DNA from: Flagellimonas aequoris
GTDB lineage: Bacteria > Bacteroidota > Bacteroidia > Flavobacteriales > Flavobacteriaceae
NCBI RefSeq assembly: GCF_003584165.1
Contig: NZ_QXFJ01000023.1
Coordinates: 310,001-374,000, forward strand
Direction: 5' to 3'
Length of the DNA: 64,000 nt
Positions within the stretch are counted from its first letter, which is position 1. Every line of letters begins with the position of its first letter. The notes beneath the pieces were generated by a model. That model was not told the DNA's origin. It searched no databases and saw only the letters and a program-made list of their open reading frames with translations. Both the position numbers and the translations under genes were made by a program. This document shows, piece after piece, positions 22,839-31,682 of the stretch.

Positions 22839-23864
22839 TCATTCAACTTTTAATCCCAATTTACCCAAATCGTAAAAATAGAAGTCTTTTTGATCGTTCA
22901 TGGCAGCAAAAAGCCCATTTTTAAAAGTGTCGTTCAAAGGTACGGTGACCACATCACAACCATCGGTTTCAGTTGTTGACAAGTTTACCGCCTTGATGAA
23001 ACTATTGTCCTTTCTGGAAAAAATATTAAACTGTCCACGTTGTTGATCAGAGACAATAATAAAACCTTCCCCGTTAGGATATGTGGCGATGGCAATTCCC
23101 TCAATATCGCGTAAAAAATGCTCCCCACCAAAACAAGCGAGCTCCTCATTCCCCATGGAAGGTTCGGCATAGTATTTTTTGACGCAGACTCCTTCATCGG
23201 AATAGTAAACAAAGCCTTGTTCGTCATCCACAGCAATGGCCTCGATTTCTTCCTTACCACTAAAACTGCCAAATTTCCTGACCAAATTGGCCTTTACCCC
23301 TGTACTGTCCATCTCCAATTTGTACTGATAGAGATACGAACCGCTGGGACCGGTCTTTCTTCCCACAATGGCATAAACAGCTGAATCCTTTGGGGATTTG
23401 TACAGGCTTATTCCCATGGGCAGACGCTGTTCCAGGTTGGTCTCATCTTCAAAAACAGGAAAACCACCACCGTCCAAAGGTTGCATATCGGGTACGGAGA
23501 ACAATCGAAATTGTTGCTTTTCCCTTTCCGTAAAGGCCAAAATGTCCACCGCAATGGAGTCGTTCAATTGAAGGCCGTATTCCAGATCCACGTTGTTGGG
23601 TCGTTCAATATTTTTGATGGATTTCTCAGGAATGATCTTCCCATCCAAACCAAAGGCATAAATACCCCCATTGGTTTCCTTATCGGTTCCGAAAACGATA
23701 CTTTTTGAAGGGTCATTTGGATGGATCCAAATAGCGGGGTCATCGGTATCGTTGGGTGTTTTTTCGGTAATGATATCCGGTGCTATGGCAGGTAATTTGG
23801 GAGCTTGTTGTTTGCAGGAAAGCATTCCCACTGTCATTACAAAAGCAACATATTTATATTTCAT
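22839..23864 (-). CDS. Beta-propeller phytase, lipoprotein
   Basis: 341 aa. Short lipoprotein signal with Cys at about 17 (TVGMLSC). Propeller signatures: DTDDPAIWIHPNDPSKS, VFGTDKETNGGIYAFGLDGK, RPNNVDLEYG, AVYAIVGRKTGPSGS, QGFVYYSDEGVCV and DIEGIAIATYPNGEGFIIVSDQ, matching 3-phytases that release phosphate from calcium phytate. Length is typical. It follows a TonB receptor gene on the same strand (117-bp gap holding a repeat), the usual Bacteroidota arrangement for phytate use. Confidence 0.92.
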   Translation of the reverse strand: MKYKYVAFVMTVGMLSCKQQAPKLPAIAPDIITEKTPNDTDDPAIWIHPNDPSKSIVFGTDKETNGGIYAFGLDGKIIPEKSIKNIERPNNVDLEYGLQLNDSIAVDILAFTEREKQQFRLFSVPDMQPLDGGGFPVFEDETNLEQRLPMGISLYKSPKDSAVYAIVGRKTGPSGSYLYQYKLEMDSTGVKANLVRKFGSFSGKEEIEAIAVDDEQGFVYYSDEGVCVKKYYAEPSMGNEELACFGGEHFLRDIEGIAIATYPNGEGFIIVSDQQRGQFNIFSRKDNSFIKAVNLSTTETDGCDVVTVPLNDTFKNGLFAAMNDQKDFYFYDLGKLGLKVE

Positions 23865-23880
23865 ATCAATACAATTATAT

Positions 23881-23953
23881 TGTCAGTTCGAGCGCAGTCG
23901 AGAACATCCTTATCCTATCATTTTAAGACATCTCGACTACACTCGATGTGACA
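23881..23953. repeat. Diverged flavobacterial intergenic inverted repeat
   Basis: TGTCAGTTCGAGCGCAGTCG... at 23881 and CTCGACTACACTCGATGTGA... at 23932 form imperfect inverted arms of about 25 bp. The core TTCGAGCGCAGTCGAGAA is a sequence that I recognise as dispersed in Flavobacteriaceae genomes, and it recurs inside bioF at 55429-55446. Lies between the phytase and the receptor pseudogene. Confidence 0.7.
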
Positions 23954-23980
23954 TTTTACATTCACAAATAGTTTGCGAAA

Positions 23981-26884
23981 TTATTTTTTGAACAAGTCAT
24001 ATTTCAACCCGAAGGTCCATCGGGTACTGTAGAACTCCGCTTGTTGGGTCCTTTCCTTTACCGCTTGGAAATATCTTAAAGGTTGGTTGGTGATATTGTT
24101 CACATCGGTATAGATCCTTAAGTTTTTGTTGATGGCAAAACTAGCATTGAAATCCAAGAAGAACTGGGTATCATAATATCTGTCCTCAAAGGCGTTGCCT
24201 CCAATCTCATCGATATAGGAATCGGAAAAGTTGGCCGATAACCTGGCACTGAACCTCCTGTCCGCATAACCCAACGAACCGTTGAACATATTCGGAGCCG
24301 TGTTGGGAAGATCAAGATCGGTACGCTCATCACCATCTTCATTACGGATGCCATCCGCACTAGAGGTCAAATAGGTATAGTTCAAATAGATACTAAAATT
24401 TCTGGCGAAACCCGGCAAGAAATCTAATTGTCTTTGGAAGGACAGTTCAGCCCCAAAGATGGAAGCAGAATCCCCGTTCAAAGGTTGGAAGACATCATAC
24501 CCGGTAGTGCCCGATCCAAAAGTATCATCCTGTGCTTCGGTGATGAAGGTATAAATGAAGTCGTTGATTTTTTTATAGAATACCCCACCGGAAATAATCC
24601 CTACGCTTTCAAAATAGTGTTCTGCATTTAAATCGAAATTCATGGATGTGGTAGGATCCAACTCAGGATTGCCCACAACCACCTCGGCATCCTCGTTGAT
24701 GATTTCTGCTCTTGGAATCAGATCGGAATAATTGGGTCGAGCCAAGGTATTGGTCCAAGCAAATCTCAAAATGGTGCTGTTGTCCACATCGTACTTGAAG
24801 TGTACCCCTGGCAAAACATTGGTGTATGAGTTTTCATCGGATACGGGTTGCACCTCAATGCCTTCCTCAATACCGTTGTCTTCATCTTCTTCAATGTAGA
24901 TGACCCTATTGCCATCGGATTCCAATTTGGTATTCTCGACCCGTAAACCTGCCAAAACACTCAATTTGTCCGTAAGTTTCTGGTTGAACATGGCATAGGC
25001 AGCCCAAACATTTTCCTTTACCTTAAAGTTTCCAGGAAGATATTCGTCAGGGACATCCTCACCATTGGTGCTATTCAAATCCAAAGAACCCAACCACTCT
25101 TCGCTGGCAAAAGTTCCCGCTTGGTATTTGCTGCCTGCCAGATAATCTGGGTCTGTGTATATTTTGGTCGGCACATCTGCCAATGATGGGTACAAGTCCT
25201 CCAAATCGTACTCGAAGAAATCATTGTCGCGCTCCTTGGTCTTGAACCGACCTCTGGCACCAAATTTCACGGTTCCATTTCCTTGTCCAAAAAAGTCTGC
25301 AGGTAATTCAAAATTCACGAAGAAGTTCATATCCTCTTCATCGGTATATTGGTTTTCATTGGTCACTTCCCCAAACTCAAAGCTACCTAGATCATTAAAA
25401 TCGTTTGGATCCGCCGCGGTCATGATCGGATACTTGGGGTTGCTGTTATCATTGTTAACGATGTATTCCGATTCGTATTCAGCATAGCGCTCGTTCAAAC
25501 GCTCTTCGGATGCCTTGGCATAGGAAGCCATCCAATCCAGTTTCAAAGATCCCCACAAGTGATTACCGCCAAGGGTATAGTTCTGCATGCGCTGATCTTC
25601 CAAACGGGCATTCTAGTTGCGTCCGCCCGCAATACCCCCTTTGGTCTGTCTTTTGATTTCCGCGGGGAAACGGGTCAACGCACCATTGGTGATGGTAAAA
25701 TCGCCCACTTCAATATCTTCACCATCCAAAATTTCTTGTTCCAATCGGAAACGGTTTTCACGATCATCTCTCCAATTGTACATGGTCTTCAAGAAAATAT
25801 TGTTGCTTGGGTCAATCTGAAAATCTAAGTTGGCGGCAAAACTCCTTCGTACCCGTTGCACTAAATAGGTACGCTGTTCCGTGACATTGGTATAGGGATC
25901 TACATCTACTTCTTCCAAAATGGGGTCGCCCTCATCATCTTCTGCTCCTGTGTTGTACTCAAATTCGTTTTCCCATTCCGCTTCGATGTCATCCGATCCA
26001 AAATCATTGTCGTTGATGGTGGCAGAGAGCATATAACCAAATTTTCCATTTTTGGTGCGATCTCCCACCAATATAGATCCGTTCCAAATTCTTTTATCAG
26101 TGATAAAATTGATCCCTGATCCAGCCGTAGCAGAAACCCTGAATCCTTGGGGAGCTGTACGGGTAACCAAGTTTACCGATCCACCCAAGGCATCGGCATC
26201 CATGTCAGGCGTTACCGCTTTGTTCACTTCAATAGTCTGGATCATATCCGAAGGAATCAAATCCATTTGAACGTTCCTGTTATCTGCTTCTGCGGAAGGA
26301 ATTCGGCTTCCGTTCAAGGTTACGGAGTTCAACTGTGGCGACAAACCACGAACGATGATGTTCCTTGCCTCACCTTGGTCCACCTGCATGGTAATACCCG
26401 GAATACGCTTTACGGCATCACCGATATTCGCATCGGGAAACTTTCCTATTTGATCAGTGGAAACCACGTTGGTAATATTCATGTTGGTTTTTTGGGTGTT
26501 CAGGGCCTTGGCCTGCCCACTAAGTCCATATGCGCTTACCTGTACCTCATCAAGTTCAACACTGGTAGGATTCAACGACATGTTCACAGAAGTAGTTTTT
26601 CCGGCGGTAACGGTAACTTCTTGCTCCACATCGGCATAACCCATGTAGGATACTTTTAAAGTGTAGTTTCCCTCGGGGATTCCCACCAAGGTGAATCGAC
26701 CGTCAAAATCGGTGATTCCCCCTTTGGAGATGGATTCGATATAAACATTTGCACCAGGGACATATATTCCATTTTCATCGGTAATGGTTCCCTGTATATT
26801 TCCCGTTTGGGCCTGCGCCATGGCAGTGCCAAACACAAGAAAGAGCGTTACAAAAAGTAGTTTTTTTAGGTTCATTGGTTTCAT
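23981..26884 (-). pseudogene. TonB-dependent receptor interrupted by one in-frame TAG
   Basis: A 967-codon frame. From the ATG at 26884: signal peptide, a carboxypeptidase-like domain (NIQGTITDENGIYVPGANVY, YTLKVSYMGYADVEQEVTV), a plug with NIIVRGLSPQLNSVTLNGSR, then barrel strands. A TAG at 25613-25615 (codon 424) ends the first half. The second half continues in the same frame (NARLEDQRMQNYTLGGNHLW...) to a normal barrel end (TFGLKYDLFKK) at 23981, with no other defect. A single base change from a Gln, Glu, Lys, Tyr, Trp, Leu or Ser codon would explain it. Either a recent nonsense mutation, a sequencing error, or programmed read-through. It belongs to the phytase locus. Confidence 0.88.
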
Positions 26885-27055
26885 TTTGGTTCTTGTTAGA
26901 ATGCATTCCAAAACTATGTATATCAACCTATTAAGCTTTAAATTAAAGGGAAACAAAAAGGAAACAAATGGAAAAATGGACAGAAACAAGAGGGCAACAA
27001 TTACAGTTTTTTTACATTGGGCTAACCTTTTCTAAAAAGAGGGTGCTAAACCCGG

Positions 27056-28654
27056 TCAGAGATCGATCATGAAGTTGACCAATTCCTCTTTTTGGTCTAT
27101 GGAAAGTTTTTTTCGGAGTCTGTGACGGGCCACGCGAACACTATCGGGTGTCACCCTTAAAATGGAAGCGATCTCTTTGGAGGATAGGTTCAACCGCAAT
27201 AACATCCCCAAACGGAGCTCAGCCGGGGATAGGTTGTTCTCGGACAAGGTTGAAAGTTTTTTGATGAACTCCGGATGTATCTCCTTAAAAAAAGTCATGA
27301 ATTCATCCCATTCCTGTTCCTGTTGTAAGTTGAAATCGATTTCTTTCACCAACGCCTTGATTTTTTCGGAAGTGTCCATATGCTTCCTAGCGGCAATGTT
27401 CCTCAACGTATTGGCGAGATCAAGCAAAATCTTGTTTTTCTGGGACAGGTGCAGACTATATCGGGACAAGGATGATGTTTTAAGTTGCACCTCTTGCTGT
27501 AGGTTCTTTTCCTCGATGACCTTCTTTTCCAGCTCTGCTTTGAGCATGCGCTGTTTATATTCCTGGATCTTGAGCTTTGCCTTTCTTTTCCTTCCTAGAT
27601 AGTTATACAAAATGGTAAGAATGGCAGCAATGGCAAAAAGGGCAACCCACAATAGGTTTTGATTGGCGCGGCTCACCTTGTTCTGTTCTTTCAACAATTG
27701 GATCTCGGCCTCTTTTTTGTTCGTCTCATAAATGGTCTGGAGTACATTGAGTTGGTCCGTGTTCTGCGCCCTGAGCATGGCACTGTTGAACTCCTCGGCC
27801 TGTAGGAGATGGGCATGGGCCTTTTCAAAATCACCCAAAAAAGCATACGTCTTCGATAGATCTTTATGTGCGCTTTCCAATTGGTGGAAATCTTTCAGTC
27901 TTTGGGCAACTTCCAAGGCCATTGCGGTTTTTTCAAGGGCTGCGGGATAGTTTCCCGTTTTCCTAAAGGAATCCCCCAAATTATTGAGCACGTTGACCTC
28001 TTCCACTGTTCCCTTCCCCTTCAAATATTGATAGGCTTTGTTGAAATATTGGTAGGCCATGTCAAACTGTTCCAAATCCTCATAAATGCTCCCAATATTT
28101 TCGTTGGTCATGGCCACTCCAGGCTGGTCTTCCATTTTTTGGAACAACAAGAGACTTTCTTTCTGATCTTTCAACGCTTCCTCGTATTCCCCTTGCTTTT
28201 CATGGCTTGCCCCCAGTAGTCCCAATGAAATGGCCAAACCCCTATCGTTCTTTATCCCCTTGGAAGCATTTAGGGTTTCGGTGAAATGCTGTTCTGCAAG
28301 CTCAAAGTTGTTCAACGATAGATACACCTTACCAATGTTGTTGTTCAGGGTGATGAAAAGGGTGTCGTTGAAATCGGTGCCTAATTGGTCCAACGCCTTG
28401 TTGTATTGCTCCATGGCTTCGGAGTAGAGACCCAAAGAATGGTAATATTCTCCTAGTTTTAAATGGCTTTGTACAATTTTTTTGGGTTGGTCAGGATTCT
28501 TTTTTGAGGCTTCCAACTGCTTTTGAAGAGCATGGAATATGGAGCTGGACTTGCTTGACGGTTTCCCTATTGAGGATTGTTGTGCAAGACCATCGCTATG
28601 GACAAGGATGACCAGAAACACCATTGCATAAGCACATCCCACTATTTTCTTCAT
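27056..28654 (-). CDS. TPR sensor-regulator with transmembrane helix and LuxR-type HTH
   Basis: 532 aa from the ATG at 28654 (signal peptide MKKIVGCAYAMVFLVILVHS); a frame extension to 28690 lacks a signal. At least five TPR-like repeats (about residues 55-300), a transmembrane helix (about 335-355), a coiled coil (370-430) and a C-terminal LuxR/GerE helix-turn-helix (LSPAELRLGMLLRLNLSSKE, then LRVTPDSVRVARHRLRKKL). A one-component membrane regulator: periplasmic TPRs sense, the cytoplasmic HTH acts. It lies upstream of the receptor-phytase pair on the same strand, so it probably controls them. Confidence 0.9.
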   Translation of the reverse strand: MKKIVGCAYAMVFLVILVHSDGLAQQSSIGKPSSKSSSIFHALQKQLEASKKNPDQPKKIVQSHLKLGEYYHSLGLYSEAMEQYNKALDQLGTDFNDTLFITLNNNIGKVYLSLNNFELAEQHFTETLNASKGIKNDRGLAISLGLLGASHEKQGEYEEALKDQKESLLLFQKMEDQPGVAMTNENIGSIYEDLEQFDMAYQYFNKAYQYLKGKGTVEEVNVLNNLGDSFRKTGNYPAALEKTAMALEVAQRLKDFHQLESAHKDLSKTYAFLGDFEKAHAHLLQAEEFNSAMLRAQNTDQLNVLQTIYETNKKEAEIQLLKEQNKVSRANQNLLWVALFAIAAILTILYNYLGRKRKAKLKIQEYKQRMLKAELEKKVIEEKNLQQEVQLKTSSLSRYSLHLSQKNKILLDLANTLRNIAARKHMDTSEKIKALVKEIDFNLQQEQEWDEFMTFFKEIHPEFIKKLSTLSENNLSPAELRLGMLLRLNLSSKEIASILRVTPDSVRVARHRLRKKLSIDQKEELVNFMIDL

Positions 28655-28751
28655 GGATAGACCTTGGAATATGGGAATCAAGAAAACCATTCGACCTCAT
28701 CCCAACATCACCATTAGGTTATTAAACCTTTAAAAAATAAACGGAAAACAA

Positions 28752-28777
28752 AAAGGCCCCACAATTGTAGGGCCTTT
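28752..28777 (-). terminator. Rho-independent terminator after rpmA
   Basis: AAAGGCCC / GGGCCTTT stem around an ACAATTGT palindromic loop. The minus strand continues TTGTTTTCCGTTTATTTTTT. Confidence 0.82.
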
Positions 28778-28798
28778 GAAGTATATATAAACTTGTTC

Positions 28799-29059
28799 TT
28801 AAGCTTGGAAAGGCTCGATGGAAACAAAAGATTTTCCACCCGCTTTTTTCTCAAACTTAACGATACCGTCTACCTTGGCATGCAAGGTATGGTCTTTACC
28901 TGCGTATACGTTGTCTCCAGGATTGTGCTTGGTACCACGTTGTCTAACGATGATGTTACCAGCAACAGCGGCCTGACCACCAAAAATCTTAACGCCCAAG
29001 CGTTTCGATTCCGATTCCCTACCGTTTTTTGAACTACCTACACCTTTCTTGTGAGCCAT
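28799..29059 (-). CDS. rpmA: 50S ribosomal protein L27
   Basis: 86 aa. [18 protein letters not shown] and [20 protein letters not shown] are the L27 signatures. The N-terminus reaches the peptidyl-transferase centre. It starts without the cleaved Phe-containing prefix of Firmicutes L27. It follows rplU (24-bp gap) in the usual rplU-rpmA operon. Confidence 0.98.
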   Translation of the reverse strand: MAHKKGVGSSKNGRESESKRLGVKIFGGQAAVAGNIIVRQRGTKHNPGDNVYAGKDHTLHAKVDGIVKFEKKAGGKSFVSIEPFQA

Positions 29060-29083
29060 GATATCTAAATTTTGGTTCTATTC

Positions 29084-29623
29084 TTATTTGCTTAATGCTT
29101 CGATCAACTCGGCTTTCTTCATAGAAGAGTAACCGCTAATGTCCTTGGCCTTGGCCAAATCTCTCAATTCAGCTACGGTTTTTGAACTTAGGTCCTCAGT
29201 TGCCTTTGGAGCTTCTGCTTTAGGGGCCTCAACTTTTTTAGCGGCTTCCTTTTTAGGCTCGGCAGCTGGTTTTTCAGCTTTGGCCTTTGCTGGAGCAGCT
29301 TTCTTGGCACCTGAAGCAACAATACTTTCAACCACAATCTCGGTCAAATATTGTCTGTGTCCGTTTTTCTTTTGGTAACCTTTACGTCTTTTCTTTTTGA
29401 AAACGATTACCTTATCTCCTTTAAGGTGCTTTACAACTTTGGCTTCTACAGCCGCACCTTCTATGACTGGGGCGCCAATGGTAACGTTTCCTCCATCTTC
29501 CAAAAGAAGGACTTTGTCAAAGGTAACTTTGCTACCTTCATCCTCCTGCAAACGGTGAACGTACACTTTCTGGTCTTTTGCAACTTTGAATTGCTGCCCT
29601 GCCATCTCTACAATTGCGTACAT
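29084..29623 (-). CDS. rplU: 50S ribosomal protein L21 with C-terminal Rho-N/SAP-like extension
   Basis: 179 aa, against about 103 in most bacteria. Residues 1-103 are L21 (YAIVEMAGQQFKVAKDQ, KVIVFKKKRRKGYQKKNGHR). Then an Ala/Lys/Pro/Glu-rich linker (about 107-142) and a 35-residue helical domain (LSSKTVAELRDLAKAKDISG, then YSSMKKAELIEAL) that resembles the N-terminal helical domain of Rho (Rho-N) and SAP/HeH folds, which bind nucleic acid. The extended form occurs in other Flavobacteriaceae as far as I recall. First gene of the rplU-rpmA operon, with a strong promoter at 29674-29704. Confidence 0.96.
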   Translation of the reverse strand: MYAIVEMAGQQFKVAKDQKVYVHRLQEDEGSKVTFDKVLLLEDGGNVTIGAPVIEGAAVEAKVVKHLKGDKVIVFKKKRRKGYQKKNGHRQYLTEIVVESIVASGAKKAAPAKAKAEKPAAEPKKEAAKKVEAPKAEAPKATEDLSSKTVAELRDLAKAKDISGYSSMKKAELIEALSK

Positions 29624-29673
29624 AATGCGTTGATTAGATTAAAATTATAGCGCTTTATCAAATTTAGCGGGTG

Positions 29674-29704
29674 CAAATATACTGCTAAATCCTTAATCTA
29701 CAAG
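29674..29704 (-). promoter_or_regulatory. Promoter of rplU-rpmA
   Basis: On the minus strand CTTG (-33 element) is followed after 19 bp by TATATTTG, an exact match to the Bacteroidota consensus TTTG-N19-21-TAnnTTTG apart from one base. The transcript would have a leader of about 45 nt. Confidence 0.72.
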
Positions 29705-29725
29705 TATTATTACCGCATTTAGCCA

Positions 29726-30193
29726 TTATTTTTTGCCGTTGTTGGAGGTTTTAAACAACTGCATGAAGGAAAGGGTCAACACCAAGGTAGTGGCGAACCC
29801 CATGATGGCCACCGTAAAGAAAACGATTCCCTGAAAGTTTTTATAGTCCTTGGACCATGCGGTGGACAGTTCGTCCAAAAAACCACTGTCCAATTCCGTG
29901 GCATAAAATGCAAAAAAAATGGTGAACAGCAGTGTCGCCACAAAGCCCGTGGTGACCCCGGCCGTAAACCCGTTTCCATAACTAAAGCCCTTGCCTTGCC
30001 GTAGCTTTGTGTATTTGATGGTCTCATAGATTCCAAAACCCGTAATCACCCCATTGAACAGACTAAGGAAAACATTGGTGTGCTTGCCCAATAGCGCCAA
30101 AATCAAAAAATAGGCAATCAATACGGCACTGGTCACAATGCCAAAGCGGATCGGAAGGGTTAAATTTTTCATTATCATGCTTTTTGAATCCAT
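29726..30193 (-). CDS. DUF4199 membrane protein
   Basis: 155 aa, four predicted transmembrane helices (about residues 15-37, 42-62, 78-100 and 122-145) with the conserved polar stretch IYETIKYTKLRQGKGFSYG between helices two and three. This is the DUF4199 pattern, common in Bacteroidota and without known function. Alternative starts at Met6 and Met8 are possible. Single gene. Confidence 0.85.
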   Translation of the reverse strand: MDSKSMIMKNLTLPIRFGIVTSAVLIAYFLILALLGKHTNVFLSLFNGVITGFGIYETIKYTKLRQGKGFSYGNGFTAGVTTGFVATLLFTIFFAFYATELDSGFLDELSTAWSKDYKNFQGIVFFTVAIMGFATTLVLTLSFMQLFKTSNNGKK

Positions 30194-30358
30194 TGTTTAA
30201 ATTACTGAATGTTTGCCAATTATGCTATAATTTGTGGTAAAAGACTGACCTTGTATTCTACTTTCTTTTGATTTTATCCTATATTTAGCGTAACATCGAG
30301 CAAGAAATCGCTACCAACCTCTAAACAACACCATTAATTTCTAATACTGACATTTACA

Positions 30359-31681
30359 ATGAAAAAACACTTGCTTTCTGCATTTTCGTTGCTCCTTGTG
30401 GGAACCTTGGTTTCTGCACAAGAAGTGGCATTTGAAGAGTATGATCTGGACAACGGGTTGCATGTGATCTTGCATCAGGACAACTCCGCTCCGGTGGTGA
30501 CTGTCTCCGTTATGTACCACGTTGGATCGAAAGATGAAGATCCCCAAAAAACGGGGTTTGCCCATTTCTTTGAACACCTGCTGTTCGAAGGCACTGAAAA
30601 TATTGCCCGTGGAGAATGGGATCAAATAACAGCGGCCAACGGAGGAAGAAACAACGCCAACACTTTTTTGGATCGCACCTATTATTATGAGGTTTTCCCA
30701 TCCAACAGTTTGGAAGTAGGCCTTTGGTTGGAATCTGAACGGATGATGCACCCGATCATCGGGCAGGTTGGGGTCGACACCCAAAAAGAAGTGGTCCAGG
30801 AAGAAAGAAGGCTGCGTGTGGACAATTCCCCTTACGGTGCCTTTTTTGAGCAACTTTTAAAAAACCTGTATACCAAACACCCATACCGTTGGGCGGTAAT
30901 CGGTTCTTTGGACCATTTGGCCAGCGCCACTTTGGATGATTTCAAAAAATTCAACAAAACCTATTATGTGCCCAACAATGCCGTATTGATCGTGGCGGGG
31001 GACATTGACTCTGAAAAGACCAAAAAAATGGTCACCGATTATTTTGGGCCCATTCCAAAAGGTGCCGATATCAAAAGACCCGATATCAAGGAAGATCCCA
31101 TTACCCAAACCATTTATGCAAAATATCATGACCCCAATATCCAGATTCCAGCCATTTTGTTGGCTTACAGGACTCCGGGGCAAGGTCAACGTGATGCTTA
31201 TGTCATCAACATGATATCCACCTATTTGAGTGATGGCGAAAGCTCCAAACTCTACAAAAAATTGGTGGACGAAAAGAAAATGGCTCTTCAGGTCATTTCT
31301 GTGCCCATCGATGCCGAAGATTATAGCTCTTATGTAGTGGGAGCACTTCCCGTAGGAGAAAATTCCATCCAAGACCTTAAAAAGGAAATCGACGAAGAAA
31401 TCCTAAAACTTCAAATGGAACTGATTTCTGAAAAGGATTATCAAAAACTCCAGAACAAGTTCGAAAACATGTACGTGAATGCCAATAGCAGTGTTGAGGG
31501 CATCGCGAACAATCTTGCCGAAGACTATTTGTTAAAGGACAACACCAACCTCATCAATACCGAAATCGACATTTATCGCTCCATAACCCGTGAAGAGATC
31601 ATGGAAGTGGCCAAAAAATATTTGAAGGTGAACCAGCGAGTGGAATTGGAATATTTACCAGAACAAAAAGACGCTAACTAA
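30359..31681 (+). CDS. M16 zinc peptidase (catalytic subunit)
   Basis: 440 aa. Signal peptide (residues 1-20, cleavage after VSA). Inverted zinc motif HFFEH at about 69-73 and the downstream ligand Glu in EERRLRVDNSPYG. The C-terminal M16_C domain contains YVPNNAVLIVAGDI. It is a periplasmic insulinase-type peptidase. The next gene begins 1 bp after the stop and encodes a zinc-motif-less partner, the usual two-subunit arrangement of bacterial M16B proteases. Confidence 0.94.
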   Translation: MKKHLLSAFSLLLVGTLVSAQEVAFEEYDLDNGLHVILHQDNSAPVVTVSVMYHVGSKDEDPQKTGFAHFFEHLLFEGTENIARGEWDQITAANGGRNNANTFLDRTYYYEVFPSNSLEVGLWLESERMMHPIIGQVGVDTQKEVVQEERRLRVDNSPYGAFFEQLLKNLYTKHPYRWAVIGSLDHLASATLDDFKKFNKTYYVPNNAVLIVAGDIDSEKTKKMVTDYFGPIPKGADIKRPDIKEDPITQTIYAKYHDPNIQIPAILLAYRTPGQGQRDAYVINMISTYLSDGESSKLYKKLVDEKKMALQVISVPIDAEDYSSYVVGALPVGENSIQDLKKEIDEEILKLQMELISEKDYQKLQNKFENMYVNANSSVEGIANNLAEDYLLKDNTNLINTEIDIYRSITREEIMEVAKKYLKVNQRVELEYLPEQKDAN

Positions 31682-31682
31682 G

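Noticed and set aside
26899..26908. GAATGCATTC palindrome upstream of the receptor pseudogene
   Set aside because: Only 10 bp, as expected by chance in AT-rich DNA, and it lies in the leader without a promoter context.
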